From assembly GCA_964414205.1 (NCBI GenBank), contig CAYPVP010000035.1, positions 1 to 15,263 of the forward strand: a stretch of 15,263 bases of DNA, written 5' to 3'. Positions within the stretch are counted from its first letter, which is position 1, and every line of letters begins with the position of its first letter. Positions 1 to 7,836 of the stretch are shown here, piece by piece. The position numbers and the translations under genes were made by a program. The DNA comes from STD2-102 sp964414205. GTDB lineage: Bacteria; Bacillota; Clostridia; Christensenellales; CAG-917. The notes below the pieces were generated by a model. It did not search any database. It was not told the origin of the DNA and saw only the letters and a list, made by a program, of their open reading frames with translations.

Positions 1-227
1 ATTGTTGCACATTTGACTGCCACTCCATATTTTTTGTTTGCATTTGCTGCATCAATAGTCACTTGGTCGGCTGTTTTTTCACGATTGACTAGTGACAAAT
101 CATAATATTCAGATTTCAAATCGACAAATGGAAAAATGAGTTTTTCTTTGAGAATTTGCCATATGACTCTCGTCATTTCATCTCCATCCATTTCAACGAT
201 TGGGGTTTTCATTTGAATTTTGGTCAT
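1..227 (-). CDS. icd: NADP-dependent isocitrate dehydrogenase, N-terminal part (cut by window edge)
   Basis: Converts isocitrate to 2-oxoglutarate and CO2 with NADP+, in the cytoplasm, linking central carbon to glutamate synthesis. Only the first 75 residues are in the window; the rest lies beyond base 1. Direct translation gives the block PIVEMDGDEMTRVIW at residues 9-23, the conserved N-terminus of the eukaryote-like homodimeric NADP-IDH family. It is followed by YYDL, by DQVTIDAA (residues 54-61) and by YGVAVKCAT at the edge, all typical of that family rather than of the E. coli Icd type. The start at 227 is preceded by GAGGTGAT at good spacing, and a clear promoter lies just upstream. It sits downstream of ddl on the same strand but probably has its own transcript. 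Identification is by recalled family motifs. Confidence 0.9.
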   Translation of the reverse strand, partial: MTKIQMKTPIVEMDGDEMTRVIWQILKEKLIFPFVDLKSEYYDLSLVNREKTADQVTIDAANANKKYGVAVKCAT

Positions 228-257
228 TGCAATCACCTCATGTATAATATTCAACCT

Positions 258-286
258 ATTTTACATGATTCTAGGGTGTTTGGCAA
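258..286 (-). promoter_or_regulatory. Sigma-A-type promoter of icd
   Basis: On the minus strand there is a -35 box TTGCCA (281-286), a 17-bp spacer and a -10 box TAAAAT (258-263). The -10 lies about 30 bp before the icd start codon. It fills the 65-bp gap between ddl and icd, so icd can be transcribed separately from the cell-wall operon. No terminator hairpin was seen after ddl, so read-through is also possible. Confidence 0.65.
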
Positions 287-292
287 GGATTT

Positions 293-1414
293 TTACTTTT
301 TCAAAACCCGTTTTCCATAGTTTTTTAGCACCTCTGTTCTAAATTCACAAAGATTTTGACTTTTCTCATCAAATCTGAAAATTGCAGTGTCAATCATGAT
401 GTCCAACAAATCAGCATTTTCAATTCCGACAGCATTGAACAAATAAAATGACAAAGAACCTGGAATTGTGTTCATTTCATTGATATATAATTTTTTTGTT
501 TCATTGTCAAAAAGAAAATCAAATCGCACCACCCCACACAAATCTAGTTTTTGATAGATGTCTTTGACAGTTTGTTTGATTTCAAATTCTAAATATGGCT
601 CAATTTTGGCAGGAATTTGACACTCTCTGCCGGACATTTTCATGTTTTCCATATATTTGTCTTCAAATGTCAAAAACTTGTTCCACGTGACAGGGCTTTC
701 CGTTTCAGAAATCAAAATTTCGTTGTTTTTTCTGACACAAGCACAGTTGATTTCAACAAAATCAGAAATTGCCTTTTCGACAATGATTTTTTCATCAAAT
801 TTTGACGCCACTTGCAAGGCTATGTCAAGTTCAGGCGTGTTTTCAACCACTTTGATTCCAATGCTGGAACCAAGTGATGATGGCTTCACAATCATTGGAA
901 AGCCAATGATTTCTTCAAGTTCTTTCATTGTTTTTTGTTTGTCAGCAAAAAAATCTTTTTTGAAAATTGTTTGAAATTTTACAACATTATAAAGCAAACT
1001 TTCAAAGATTATCTTTGAAAATTCCTTGTCCATTCCAATGGCAGAAGTTTTGACATCAGTTGAAGTGTATGGCAAGTTGTTTTCTTCAAGTAGCCCTTGC
1101 AAAACACCATTTTCACCATTTGCGCCATGTGTGCAAAGCAAAACTACATCTGGCTTGAAAACTTTTTTCATTGTCTTTTGAGCATCAAAAAACATTCCTT
1201 TTTGCAAAATGACTTCTTTGTGTTTGCTTTTTTCAAAAGGTAAAAAACTTTCCAACGAGTCAACATTTTCAACAAAGAAACCCTGTTCAATGTAAACTGG
1301 AAATATATCATATTTTTCTTTGTCCAAAAAACTCAACGCTTGCATTGCCGTCAAAATTGAAATTTCATGCTCAGGCGATTTTCCACCAAACATAACTGCA
1401 ACTTTTTTCTTCAT
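293..1414 (-). CDS. ddl: D-alanine--D-alanine ligase
   Basis: ATP-grasp ligase that joins two D-alanines to make the peptidoglycan terminal dipeptide. It has 373 residues, close to the usual 350-370. Seen in order: FGGKSPEHEIS (residues 9-19), the THGANGENG loop (95-103), the ATP-binding VKPSSLGSSIG (177-187), VVRFDF (295-300) with the metal/phosphate-binding region, and NEMNTIPGS (312-320). A Tyr in the omega-loop region (EDKY, 251-254) fits D-Ala rather than D-lactate specificity, though the substrate loop after NTIPG (SLSFYLFN) differs from the more usual form. The start at 1414 has AGGAG upstream, inside the last codons of the MurF-like gene, whose stop is 3 nt away. It is the last gene of the hydrolase-murF-ddl operon. 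Confidence 0.93.
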   Translation of the reverse strand: MKKKVAVMFGGKSPEHEISILTAMQALSFLDKEKYDIFPVYIEQGFFVENVDSLESFLPFEKSKHKEVILQKGMFFDAQKTMKKVFKPDVVLLCTHGANGENGVLQGLLEENNLPYTSTDVKTSAIGMDKEFSKIIFESLLYNVVKFQTIFKKDFFADKQKTMKELEEIIGFPMIVKPSSLGSSIGIKVVENTPELDIALQVASKFDEKIIVEKAISDFVEINCACVRKNNEILISETESPVTWNKFLTFEDKYMENMKMSGRECQIPAKIEPYLEFEIKQTVKDIYQKLDLCGVVRFDFLFDNETKKLYINEMNTIPGSLSFYLFNAVGIENADLLDIMIDTAIFRFDEKSQNLCEFRTEVLKNYGKRVLKK

Positions 1415-1417
1415 ATT

Positions 1418-3067
1418 TCACTCCTCATAGTTGTCAGGAAGGTCATTCAGCAACAACAAATTGTCTCCAATGTGTAGCAAAGTTGAAAATTTGTTTTTTG
1501 CCTCTTTCAAATTCTTGCAAATGCAAATGCTGTTTGATGAAAAATTTTGTTTTTGCAAACCTTTTTGCAAGGCAACCGACCGTTGCTTACCAACCAAAAT
1601 GACAAAATCAGCAATTTTTGCAATGTATTCTCCCAGTTTTTCATTTTCATCAAATTCTATTTTTCCAAGTTCAACAAGACCAGATGTCAAAACAATTTTT
1701 CTTCCATCAAACATTTCTAGCACATCAAGTGCCATTTTTGCTCCAACTGAATTTGAGTTGAAACTGTCATCAATGATGGTGATTCCGTTGTTTGATTCCA
1801 CAAGTTCCAACCTGTGAGGAGTCGGTGCAATGTTTTCAATCACATTTTTGATTGATGTCAACGAAACGCCAAGTTTCAAAGCCATGTCCGATGCAACAAC
1901 TAGATTTTCAACATTATGTCTTCCAAGAAGTTTTGTAGAAACAAAAACGCTTTCATTTTCGTTGTGCAAAACAAAACACGAACCATGTTTGTCCATATGC
2001 AAATTTGTGGCATATGTGTTCAATCTTCCAAAAACCGATTCACCTATTCCAGCAAACGAAACTTCACACAATTTTTTTTCTTTCAAATTATTTTTGTTTT
2101 CATATTTTTTTTGATTGTAATATGACATCCATTTTTGATATGTTTTCATGGCAGATTTTGAAATTGTCGCTGATGAAGTTTTGTCGAGTCCAAAAACCAC
2201 TTGCAGTTTTTCATGTTCAATCGTTTCCATAGTTTTGAAAGTTTCCAAGTGTTGATTGGAAATTCCAGTCAAGATTCCATAGTCAGGTCTTATCAATTTC
2301 ATCAAATGCGAGATGTCGCCACGGTGTCTTGCACCCATTTCAGCAATGAAAATTTCGTGCATTGGGTTCAATTTTTTTACAGTCATTGCAAGCCCCATTG
2401 GAGTGTTGAAACTGCTTTCAGAAACGAGCGTTTGATATTTCATCGAAAGCATTTTGTCCAAATAGTTTTTTACAGAAGTTTTGCCATAACTTCCCGTAAT
2501 GGCAATTTTTATCAAATCTTTTCTTTTGTTTAATGCTGATTTCATAAAAATCTCATACCTTAATTTGTTCAAGTTTTCAAATGGTAAAATCAACATATGT
2601 GCGATTGAAAAAATCAAAGGATAGATTGTTGGCACAAGAAAAATTGTCAAATAGCGATAGAACACTTGACCAATAAACAAATTTGAAACATACAACATTG
2701 CACCAACAAAAACTCCATACATCAACGAAGAAAACAGAAGCAATCGCCATATTCTTTTTGTATAGACAAGAGGCTTTTTTGCTTCATATCTTTCTGCAAT
2801 GTGCATCGAAAACATGACCACAAAGAAAAAGCATGCAAACATAAAGCCCCAAAACGCTTTTGATTCAAAAAACAAAAGTATGCACCACAATGCTGAAAAA
2901 ACAATTCCAACCAAAACTTCTGTCCAATAGCCTCTCCATGACAATTTGGTTTTCAATGCCTTTCCAAGGCTGTATGACGAAAGTTGCAATGAATGAAGAA
3001 ATGGTCGAGAAAAAAACATTGCAAGCAAAACATAAATTGAAGAAAAAACCCAATCGCTAGTTGTCAT
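1418..3067 (-). CDS. murF: MurF-like ligase with N-terminal membrane domain
   Basis: Predicted UDP-N-acetylmuramoyl-tripeptide--D-alanyl-D-alanine ligase, which would add the dipeptide made by the neighbouring Ddl. It has 549 residues, about 100 more than classical MurF. Residues 1-165 are hydrophobic with about five likely membrane spans (near 7-24, 50-67, 71-91, 108-131 and 138-163). They stand where the UDP-MurNAc-binding domain is expected. The ATPase core follows: P-loop TGSYGKTS (191-198), ESSFNTPMG (217-225), EMGARHRGD (243-251) and IEHEK with the likely carbamylated Lys region (283-287). The C-terminal ligase domain shows LGRHNVEN (381-388), PHRLE (417-421), DDSFNSN (433-439) and a terminal NDLPDNY. 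Its ATG overlaps the hydrolase stop (ATGA, 3064-3067), implying translational coupling. The Mur ligase call is secure. MurF is chosen from the core motifs and the Ddl neighbour; another Mur-type ligation is possible. Confidence 0.85.
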   Translation of the reverse strand: MTTSDWVFSSIYVLLAMFFSRPFLHSLQLSSYSLGKALKTKLSWRGYWTEVLVGIVFSALWCILLFFESKAFWGFMFACFFFVVMFSMHIAERYEAKKPLVYTKRIWRLLLFSSLMYGVFVGAMLYVSNLFIGQVFYRYLTIFLVPTIYPLIFSIAHMLILPFENLNKLRYEIFMKSALNKRKDLIKIAITGSYGKTSVKNYLDKMLSMKYQTLVSESSFNTPMGLAMTVKKLNPMHEIFIAEMGARHRGDISHLMKLIRPDYGILTGISNQHLETFKTMETIEHEKLQVVFGLDKTSSATISKSAMKTYQKWMSYYNQKKYENKNNLKEKKLCEVSFAGIGESVFGRLNTYATNLHMDKHGSCFVLHNENESVFVSTKLLGRHNVENLVVASDMALKLGVSLTSIKNVIENIAPTPHRLELVESNNGITIIDDSFNSNSVGAKMALDVLEMFDGRKIVLTSGLVELGKIEFDENEKLGEYIAKIADFVILVGKQRSVALQKGLQKQNFSSNSICICKNLKEAKNKFSTLLHIGDNLLLLNDLPDNYEE

Positions 3068-3780
3068 CTATTGTCCCCCAACTTGTTTCCGTTTAGAAAA
3101 GCATCCAAAATCAACACGAATTTTTGAAAATCATCAATGTAGGCAAAGTGTCCACCTCGCAACCAAAAAAGTTCACTGTTTGCAATGTTTTGTTTGAAAA
3201 TTTTTGCCATATATGGCTTTGTTTCCTTGTCACTTTTTCCCCAAAAAATCGCTGTTTCTGATTTTATTTGAGAGAGTTGACTTCTTTGATTATAATTTAC
3301 AATTTTTTTGAAACTTTCTTTCATGACAGGTGACAAAACTTGATAGTCACTTGAACCTGCAAGACCTTTCAAACCAAAGAATTTGCACATTTTGTGATAG
3401 AACACTTTTGCATAATACAAAATGCTTCTTTTGGGTTTTATTCCTGCACTTGAAACCAACACCAATTTTTCAACCAAAATTTGATGTTTTGAAGCAATTT
3501 CAATGGCAACTCTACCACCAAAAGAATGTCCAACAAAACTTGCCGATGCAATCGAAAGTTTGTTCATCAATTCAATGACATCTCTTGCATAGTCACTCAC
3601 TGACATTGGCTTTTTTGGTTCGGGAGTTTGTCCAAAGCCAGCAAAATCGACCAAAGTCACTCTGTTTTTCAATGCAAGTCTTTTTGCACAGCCCAAAAAA
3701 CTTGCAATGCTACCACCCCAGCCATGCAAAAAAACTATGTCTTTTCCTTTTCCAAATTGCAAATAGTTCATAATCTCCAT
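3064..3780 (-). CDS. Alpha/beta hydrolase
   Basis: Serine hydrolase of the alpha/beta fold; substrate unknown. From the chosen ATG it has 238 residues. Seen: HGWGG oxyanion region (19-23), nucleophile elbow GHSFGG with Ser86 (84-89), probable acid Asp184 in FWGKSD and His211 in RGGHF, giving a complete Ser-Asp-His triad. The reading frame stays open upstream to a TTG at 3849, but that start lies in the T-tract of a terminator, so it is rejected. Alternatives are TTG at 3786 (GGAG 10 nt upstream) and ATG at 3771. There is no signal peptide from these starts, so it is likely cytoplasmic. It is first in an operon with the MurF-like ligase and Ddl (4-nt overlap), so a role in envelope or precursor metabolism is suggested but not shown. 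Confidence 0.85.
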   Translation of the reverse strand: MEIMNYLQFGKGKDIVFLHGWGGSIASFLGCAKRLALKNRVTLVDFAGFGQTPEPKKPMSVSDYARDVIELMNKLSIASASFVGHSFGGRVAIEIASKHQILVEKLVLVSSAGIKPKRSILYYAKVFYHKMCKFFGLKGLAGSSDYQVLSPVMKESFKKIVNYNQRSQLSQIKSETAIFWGKSDKETKPYMAKIFKQNIANSELFWLRGGHFAYIDDFQKFVLILDAFLNGNKLGDNR

Positions 3781-3813
3781 CAACAAAGTGTTGCTTCTCC
3801 AAGATATGAATTG

Positions 3814-3849
3814 AAAAAAAAATTTGTGCCAAAAGGCAAAAAAGCACAA
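3814..3849 (-). terminator. Second of two tandem terminators after the ECF operon
   Basis: On the minus strand, arms TTTGTGC and GCACAAA (7 bp; + coordinates 3843-3849 and 3823-3829) are followed at once by nine T. An inner alternative pairing TGCC/GGCA exists, so the hairpin could refold. It lies between the upstream terminator and the hydrolase start, so it could be a back-up terminator or an attenuator for the hydrolase-murF-ddl operon. Confidence 0.5.
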
Positions 3850-3873
3850 AAAAAAAGACGCCTAGCAAGGCAT
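3847..3873 (-). terminator. Rho-independent terminator of the ECF/cobalamin operon
   Basis: On the minus strand GATGCCT and AGGCGTC form a 7-bp stem (one G-U pair) with loop TGCT (3856-3873), followed by nine T (3847-3855). It stands 65 bp after the S-component stop. The plus strand also has a short T run after the hairpin, but no plus-strand gene lies upstream. Confidence 0.85.
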
Positions 3874-3937
3874 CGTTTTTGAATTTTAAACATTGAATAA
3901 CGCAAATTAGTTATTGTTTTGTAGGCTGTTCAATTTA

Positions 3938-4675
3938 TTATGTTGCATAATTTTGTTGTCTTTCAAGGTCAAAAACACCATATTTCATTTTCACTCGTTT
4001 GAGTTTTTTCAAAAACGGCTTTGTCAACAAAATCAAAAAAACCAAATTTGAAATGACATATACAATCATAAAAGGCAAACTTGAAACAATCAAACTTGCA
4101 TACATTTTGAAGTTGAACCCCCCATATGTAAAAACTGTCCACATGTCCATCAGCAAAGAAAATGCAACCCCACCAACAACCCCAAGAACAGCAACTACAA
4201 ACCAATTTATTTTTTTGTTTTTCACTTCAAACAAACCTGCCACAAAACCTAGCAGTCCCCAAACAAGCATTTGAATTGGTGTCCATGGTCCTTGCCCAAA
4301 AAACATGTTGGACACAAAAGCCGACATTGCCCCAGTCAAAAATCCTGCTTCACTTCCAAAAGCCAAAGCAGTGACAATCACCATTGCCGTCACAGGTTTG
4401 AAAGCAGGAATTGGTGCAAAAATCAATCTTCCAATCACAGTCATTGCCGTCATGACAGCAATAAGAACAATCTCTCTTGAAGTGTTTTGATTGTTTTCAA
4501 AACGGAACAAAATTGGAATGTTTATCAAAATGGCAATCATTGTTGAAAACAACAAATAATTTTTTCCTCGCAAAAAATAAACGCTGAAAAAAACGCATAG
4601 TGGCGTTGCAACAAAAAACAAAACTAAAAACAAGATTTTTCTTTTATTTATGTTTATATTCGTGATTTTTTGCAT
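3938..4675 (-). CDS. ECF transporter S component, probably cobalamin-specific
   Basis: Substrate-binding membrane subunit of an energy-coupling-factor importer. From the chosen ATG it has 245 residues. Two N-terminal hydrophobic segments (about 13-35 and 39-57) precede a core of further spans. Conserved-looking segments are GRLIFAPIPAFKP (82-94) and FGQGPWTPIQM (126-136), a pattern I associate with the ECF S-component family (PF12822-like). The start at 4675 is chosen because GGAG lies 6 nt upstream; in-frame ATGs at 4687 and 4693 lack this. It overlaps the ATPase gene by 32 nt. Cobalamin is inferred as substrate from the riboswitch and DUF4430 lipoproteins in the same operon, not from binding residues. 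A related cobalt or corrinoid precursor is the alternative. Confidence 0.82.
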   Translation of the reverse strand: MQKITNININKRKILFLVLFFVATPLCVFFSVYFLRGKNYLLFSTMIAILINIPILFRFENNQNTSREIVLIAVMTAMTVIGRLIFAPIPAFKPVTAMVIVTALAFGSEAGFLTGAMSAFVSNMFFGQGPWTPIQMLVWGLLGFVAGLFEVKNKKINWFVVAVLGVVGGVAFSLLMDMWTVFTYGGFNFKMYASLIVSSLPFMIVYVISNLVFLILLTKPFLKKLKRVKMKYGVFDLERQQNYAT

Positions 4676-6428
4676 TTTTTTCTCCATTTTCATTCACGAG
4701 TTTTGTCAAATCTTTCACGGTTGTCACTCTTTCATAGATTCCTTTGCTCAATTTTGCCGAATATGTTGTATAGAAACTGTTTGATGAAAAAAATAAATTT
4801 GTGTTTTCAGCATTCAAAATTTTTCCATCAAAAAGCATTCCACATCTGTCTGAAACTTCTGCTGAAAATTCCAAATCATGTGTGACCAAAACAATTGTAA
4901 TTCCACTGTTTTTCAAATCACACAAAATTTGTTTCAAAACTTCTTTTGCTTGTCCATCAAGTGATTGTGTTGGTTCATCTAGCAACAAAATTTTTGGACA
5001 CCCTAGCAAGGCTTTTGCAATTGCAACTTTTTGTGCTTCGCCACCACTCAAATCATATGGATGACTTTCAAGCAATTTTTCCAATCTGAAAGCATGCACA
5101 AGTTCAAAAGTTCTTTCTTTTGCATTTTCAATTTTTTGCAATTTTGCCATGTCCTCAAATTCTTCTTGCACTGTTTCTTGCAAAAATAGAGTCTTTGGAT
5201 TTTGTGGCAACAAAACAATTTTGTTCTCAAAGTTCTTTTTTTTGCTCAAAATATTTTGCGCCTTTCCAAAAATTGAAAATTTTCCTGCATAAAGTTTTTT
5301 GATGTTGCAAAGCACTTTTAGCAAAGTTGATTTTCCTGCTCCGTTTCCACCAATGATTGAAAAAATTTCATTGTCAAAAATTTTCAAATTCAGTCCGTGC
5401 AAAATATCTTGTTGCATTTTTTCATATCTAAAACATCCATTTGAAATTTCAAGTGCAACTTGTGGTTTCAAGTTTTCATATTGCTTTTTTTTGTCATTAT
5501 TTTGGTCAATCTTTTTTTCATTATATTTGGCATTATATTCTTTGTTTTCTAAATTTTTAGAATCTTCATTCAAACATTTTTTTTCATTTGAAAAATTCGA
5601 TTTCAACCATTCTTTTGCATCAAGAAATTTTAAAGGACAATCTCCAAATTTTTGTGAATTCTCAATTTCTGCAAAAATGCGCACAACAGAAGGCAATGAC
5701 AAAACAAGGTTGCGATTCAAAATGTTTTTTGAATCATTGGCAATTTCTTGTGGTGTCCCAAATTTTTCAATTTTTCCATCACTCAAAACCAAAATCTTGT
5801 CAGCATATTCAAACAAATTTTCCAAATTGTGTTCAACAACAACAATGGTGATTCCAAGTTCTTTGTTGACTTTTTTCAGTGTTTGCAAAAATTGTTCCCT
5901 TGCTATTGGGTCTAGGCTTGTGGTTGGTTCATCAAGCAAAAGCAATTTTGGTTCGGCAACAAGCAAACTTGCCAAATTCAATGTTTGTTTTTGTCCACCA
6001 GAAAGTTCCGATGTCTTTTTTTGAAACCATGTTGAAATTCCAAAAAATTCGCTTGTTTCAGCAATGCGATTTTGAATTGCCGAGTTTTTCATTCCTAGAC
6101 TTTCAAGCAAAAAAGCAAGTTCGCTGTAAACCTTGTCCGAAACAATTTGACTTTCTACATCTTGAAACAAAAAGCCAATTTTTTGACAGGATTCTTTTGT
6201 ACCAAACTTTGAAATCTCCTTTTCATCAACAAAGATTTCGCCTGATTTTTTTCCATAGGGCGCAAGTTCCTTCTTCATCAATTTGAGCAAGGTGCTTTTT
6301 CCCGAACCTGATTCGCCAACAACAACGACAAATTCTCCCTTTTCAACACAAAATGAGAGATTGTCCAATTGTTTGTTTGAAGAACCATTGTATGAAAAAT
6401 CTAAATTTTTGACTTCAAGAAATGCCAT
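4644..6428 (-). CDS. ECF transporter energy-coupling ATPase, two ABC domains fused
   Basis: Hydrolyses ATP to drive vitamin import with EcfT and the S component. It has 594 residues with two complete nucleotide-binding domains, replacing separate EcfA and EcfA'. Domain 1: Walker A GESGSGKST (38-46), Q-loop Gln89, LSGGQ (142-146), Walker B LLLLDEPT (162-169), His200. Domain 2: GGNGAGKST (360-368), Gln409, LSGGEAQ (460-466), LLLLDEPT (480-487), His517. The linker (about 270-325) is rich in K, N and E and looks disordered. A C-terminal tail with NSFYTTYSAKL (550-560) is, from memory, typical of fused ECF ATPases. The start ATG has AGGAG upstream. It overlaps ecfT by 28 nt and the S gene by 32 nt, so translation is probably coupled through the operon. 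Confidence 0.93.
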   Translation of the reverse strand: MAFLEVKNLDFSYNGSSNKQLDNLSFCVEKGEFVVVVGESGSGKSTLLKLMKKELAPYGKKSGEIFVDEKEISKFGTKESCQKIGFLFQDVESQIVSDKVYSELAFLLESLGMKNSAIQNRIAETSEFFGISTWFQKKTSELSGGQKQTLNLASLLVAEPKLLLLDEPTTSLDPIAREQFLQTLKKVNKELGITIVVVEHNLENLFEYADKILVLSDGKIEKFGTPQEIANDSKNILNRNLVLSLPSVVRIFAEIENSQKFGDCPLKFLDAKEWLKSNFSNEKKCLNEDSKNLENKEYNAKYNEKKIDQNNDKKKQYENLKPQVALEISNGCFRYEKMQQDILHGLNLKIFDNEIFSIIGGNGAGKSTLLKVLCNIKKLYAGKFSIFGKAQNILSKKKNFENKIVLLPQNPKTLFLQETVQEEFEDMAKLQKIENAKERTFELVHAFRLEKLLESHPYDLSGGEAQKVAIAKALLGCPKILLLDEPTQSLDGQAKEVLKQILCDLKNSGITIVLVTHDLEFSAEVSDRCGMLFDGKILNAENTNLFFSSNSFYTTYSAKLSKGIYERVTTVKDLTKLVNENGEKNAKNHEYKHK

Positions 6429-7279
6429 TTGATTTTTTCTCCTGTTTCAAGAATTGCAAAAAGAGACATAAAACATGCCTCAAAGATGTAAACCAACAAA
6501 TCTATGTTGAATGATAGTGCTTTCATTTTTGGATAGAAATAGAAAGATGCGACATTGAAAAACATAGGAATTGTTGCAGTCATTCCAAGCACAAAAACCA
6601 AAATTAACAAAAACATATCGCTTTTTTGAAATTGAAAAATTGAAAATTTTGTTCTTCTAGCAATGCCAAAACCTCTTGCTTTCATGCTGTCGGCAGTCAC
6701 CACTGAACTTTCAATTCCCCAAGTCGTCAATGTTGAAAACAATCGCATTTTCACTTTCAAAGTGCGAAAAATGTTTCCATCTCCATACAGCCCAAGTGCA
6801 AACAAATTTTCATCAATTTCTTTGTATTGTTTTTTAAATTTTGGAATCATTCCCACTGACAAATTCAAAATTGTTGCAAATTTTGGAAGAAAATTCCCAA
6901 ACAAAAAAACGATTTTTTCGCTTGTGATGACAATGTTGAAACTTTTGAGCCAAACAAATGAAGACGAAATCATCATTCCCACTGTCAAACCATAAAAAAT
7001 TGATTCAAGCGTTATTGGTTTTCCATTCATATAAAACAACTTTGTCATTCCTTCATGAACAAAAATTGGGTTCAACAAAGTTGACAACAAAATGATTGCA
7101 ATAGTAAATGCAAAAGTTTTGAAAGCCGTCTTGAAATTTGAAATTGCAAACAACAAACCTAGTGATAGGCAAAAAGAAATTGAAATCACAACTGGATTCA
7201 TTGAAAACATTGTGACAAAAAGTGTAATGAAAAAGTAGGTGAAAGTCACAACTGGATTTATTCTGTCAATTGCCCTCAT
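6401..7279 (-). CDS. ecfT: ECF transporter transmembrane component EcfT
   Basis: Membrane scaffold that couples the fused ATPase to the S component. It has 292 residues from the chosen start, with hydrophobic spans at the N-terminus (about residues 10-70), in the middle and at the C-terminus (about 220-280). The cytoplasmic region carries ADSMKARGFG, the Ala-Arg-Gly coupling-helix motif that docks on the ATPase. The frame is open to an ATG at 7312, but the ATG at 7279 has AAGGTGAT at ideal spacing, and that site overlaps the end of the upstream lipoprotein gene (stop at 7284). So 7279 is preferred. It sits between the DUF4430 lipoprotein and the ATPase in the cobalamin-riboswitch operon. Confidence 0.9.
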   Translation of the reverse strand: MRAIDRINPVVTFTYFFITLFVTMFSMNPVVISISFCLSLGLLFAISNFKTAFKTFAFTIAIILLSTLLNPIFVHEGMTKLFYMNGKPITLESIFYGLTVGMMISSSFVWLKSFNIVITSEKIVFLFGNFLPKFATILNLSVGMIPKFKKQYKEIDENLFALGLYGDGNIFRTLKVKMRLFSTLTTWGIESSVVTADSMKARGFGIARRTKFSIFQFQKSDMFLLILVFVLGMTATIPMFFNVASFYFYPKMKALSFNIDLLVYIFEACFMSLFAILETGEKIKWHFLKSKI

Positions 7280-7283
7280 CTTA

Positions 7284-7835
7284 TCACCTTTCATAAACAT
7301 CAAAACCACCATTGCAAGTGTATGTTAGCAAAACATCATCTGCATTTTTCAATCTGCATTCACCAATGCCGACATTCACAAATGCACCATTGACCAAATA
7401 CATCCAGCCTGAACTGCTCCCACATTGTTTTTCAGCAATGTGATTGATTGAAACTATATAATAGTTTTGAAATTGTGGCGAATAAGTGATGTTCATGTCA
7501 ATTTTCAACTGCTTTTTAACTCTGACAATCAAGGAATAGGCTGTTTCATTTTTGGCAATTTGAAATTTTTGTTTTTTCAAAATGTATCCGTCTTTTGGGA
7601 CTACATTTGCATCTTTTACACCCTCATCAAGTTGTTCCCAATTTTTCAAAATGTTTGAGCATTGAATTGTCAAGGTCACAAAATCATCAGTCAAAACAAT
7701 GTCATCATTTGCACCGTTTTCAGCATTTTCAACACTTTGAAAAAAATCGCATGCCGAAAATGTGAAAATCGAAATAGCAACGACAATCAACAACAATGTT
7801 CTTATAACAATTTTTTGTGACCTTGATTTGTTCAT
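7284..7835 (-). CDS. DUF4430 lipoprotein, probable surface cobalamin-binding partner
   Basis: 183 residues from the ATG at 7835. There is a signal peptide with a basic N-terminus, a hydrophobic stretch and lipobox FSAC, giving a lipidated Cys29, so the protein should sit on the outer face of the membrane. The C-terminal half is a DUF4430 domain, with SGWMYLVNG (142-150) and a final ADDVLLTYT segment. That domain resembles the C-terminal half of animal transcobalamin and intrinsic factor (family knowledge). A TTG at 7844 is an alternative start that would overlap the upstream gene by 8 nt. Neither start has a clear ribosome site, so re-initiation after the upstream stop (1 nt away) is likely. 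Binding of cobalamin is inferred from the operon. Confidence 0.85.
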   Translation of the reverse strand: MNKSRSQKIVIRTLLLIVVAISIFTFSACDFFQSVENAENGANDDIVLTDDFVTLTIQCSNILKNWEQLDEGVKDANVVPKDGYILKKQKFQIAKNETAYSLIVRVKKQLKIDMNITYSPQFQNYYIVSINHIAEKQCGSSSGWMYLVNGAFVNVGIGECRLKNADDVLLTYTCNGGFDVYER

Positions 7836-7836
7836 A

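Noticed and set aside
3781..3849. Longer hydrolase start (TTG at 3849)
   Set aside because: It falls in the T tract and hairpin of the terminators and has no ribosome site.
5299..6024. 241-residue plus-strand open frame
   Set aside because: Antisense shadow of the double ATPase gene; Phe/Ser/Lys-rich composition with no recognisable motif.
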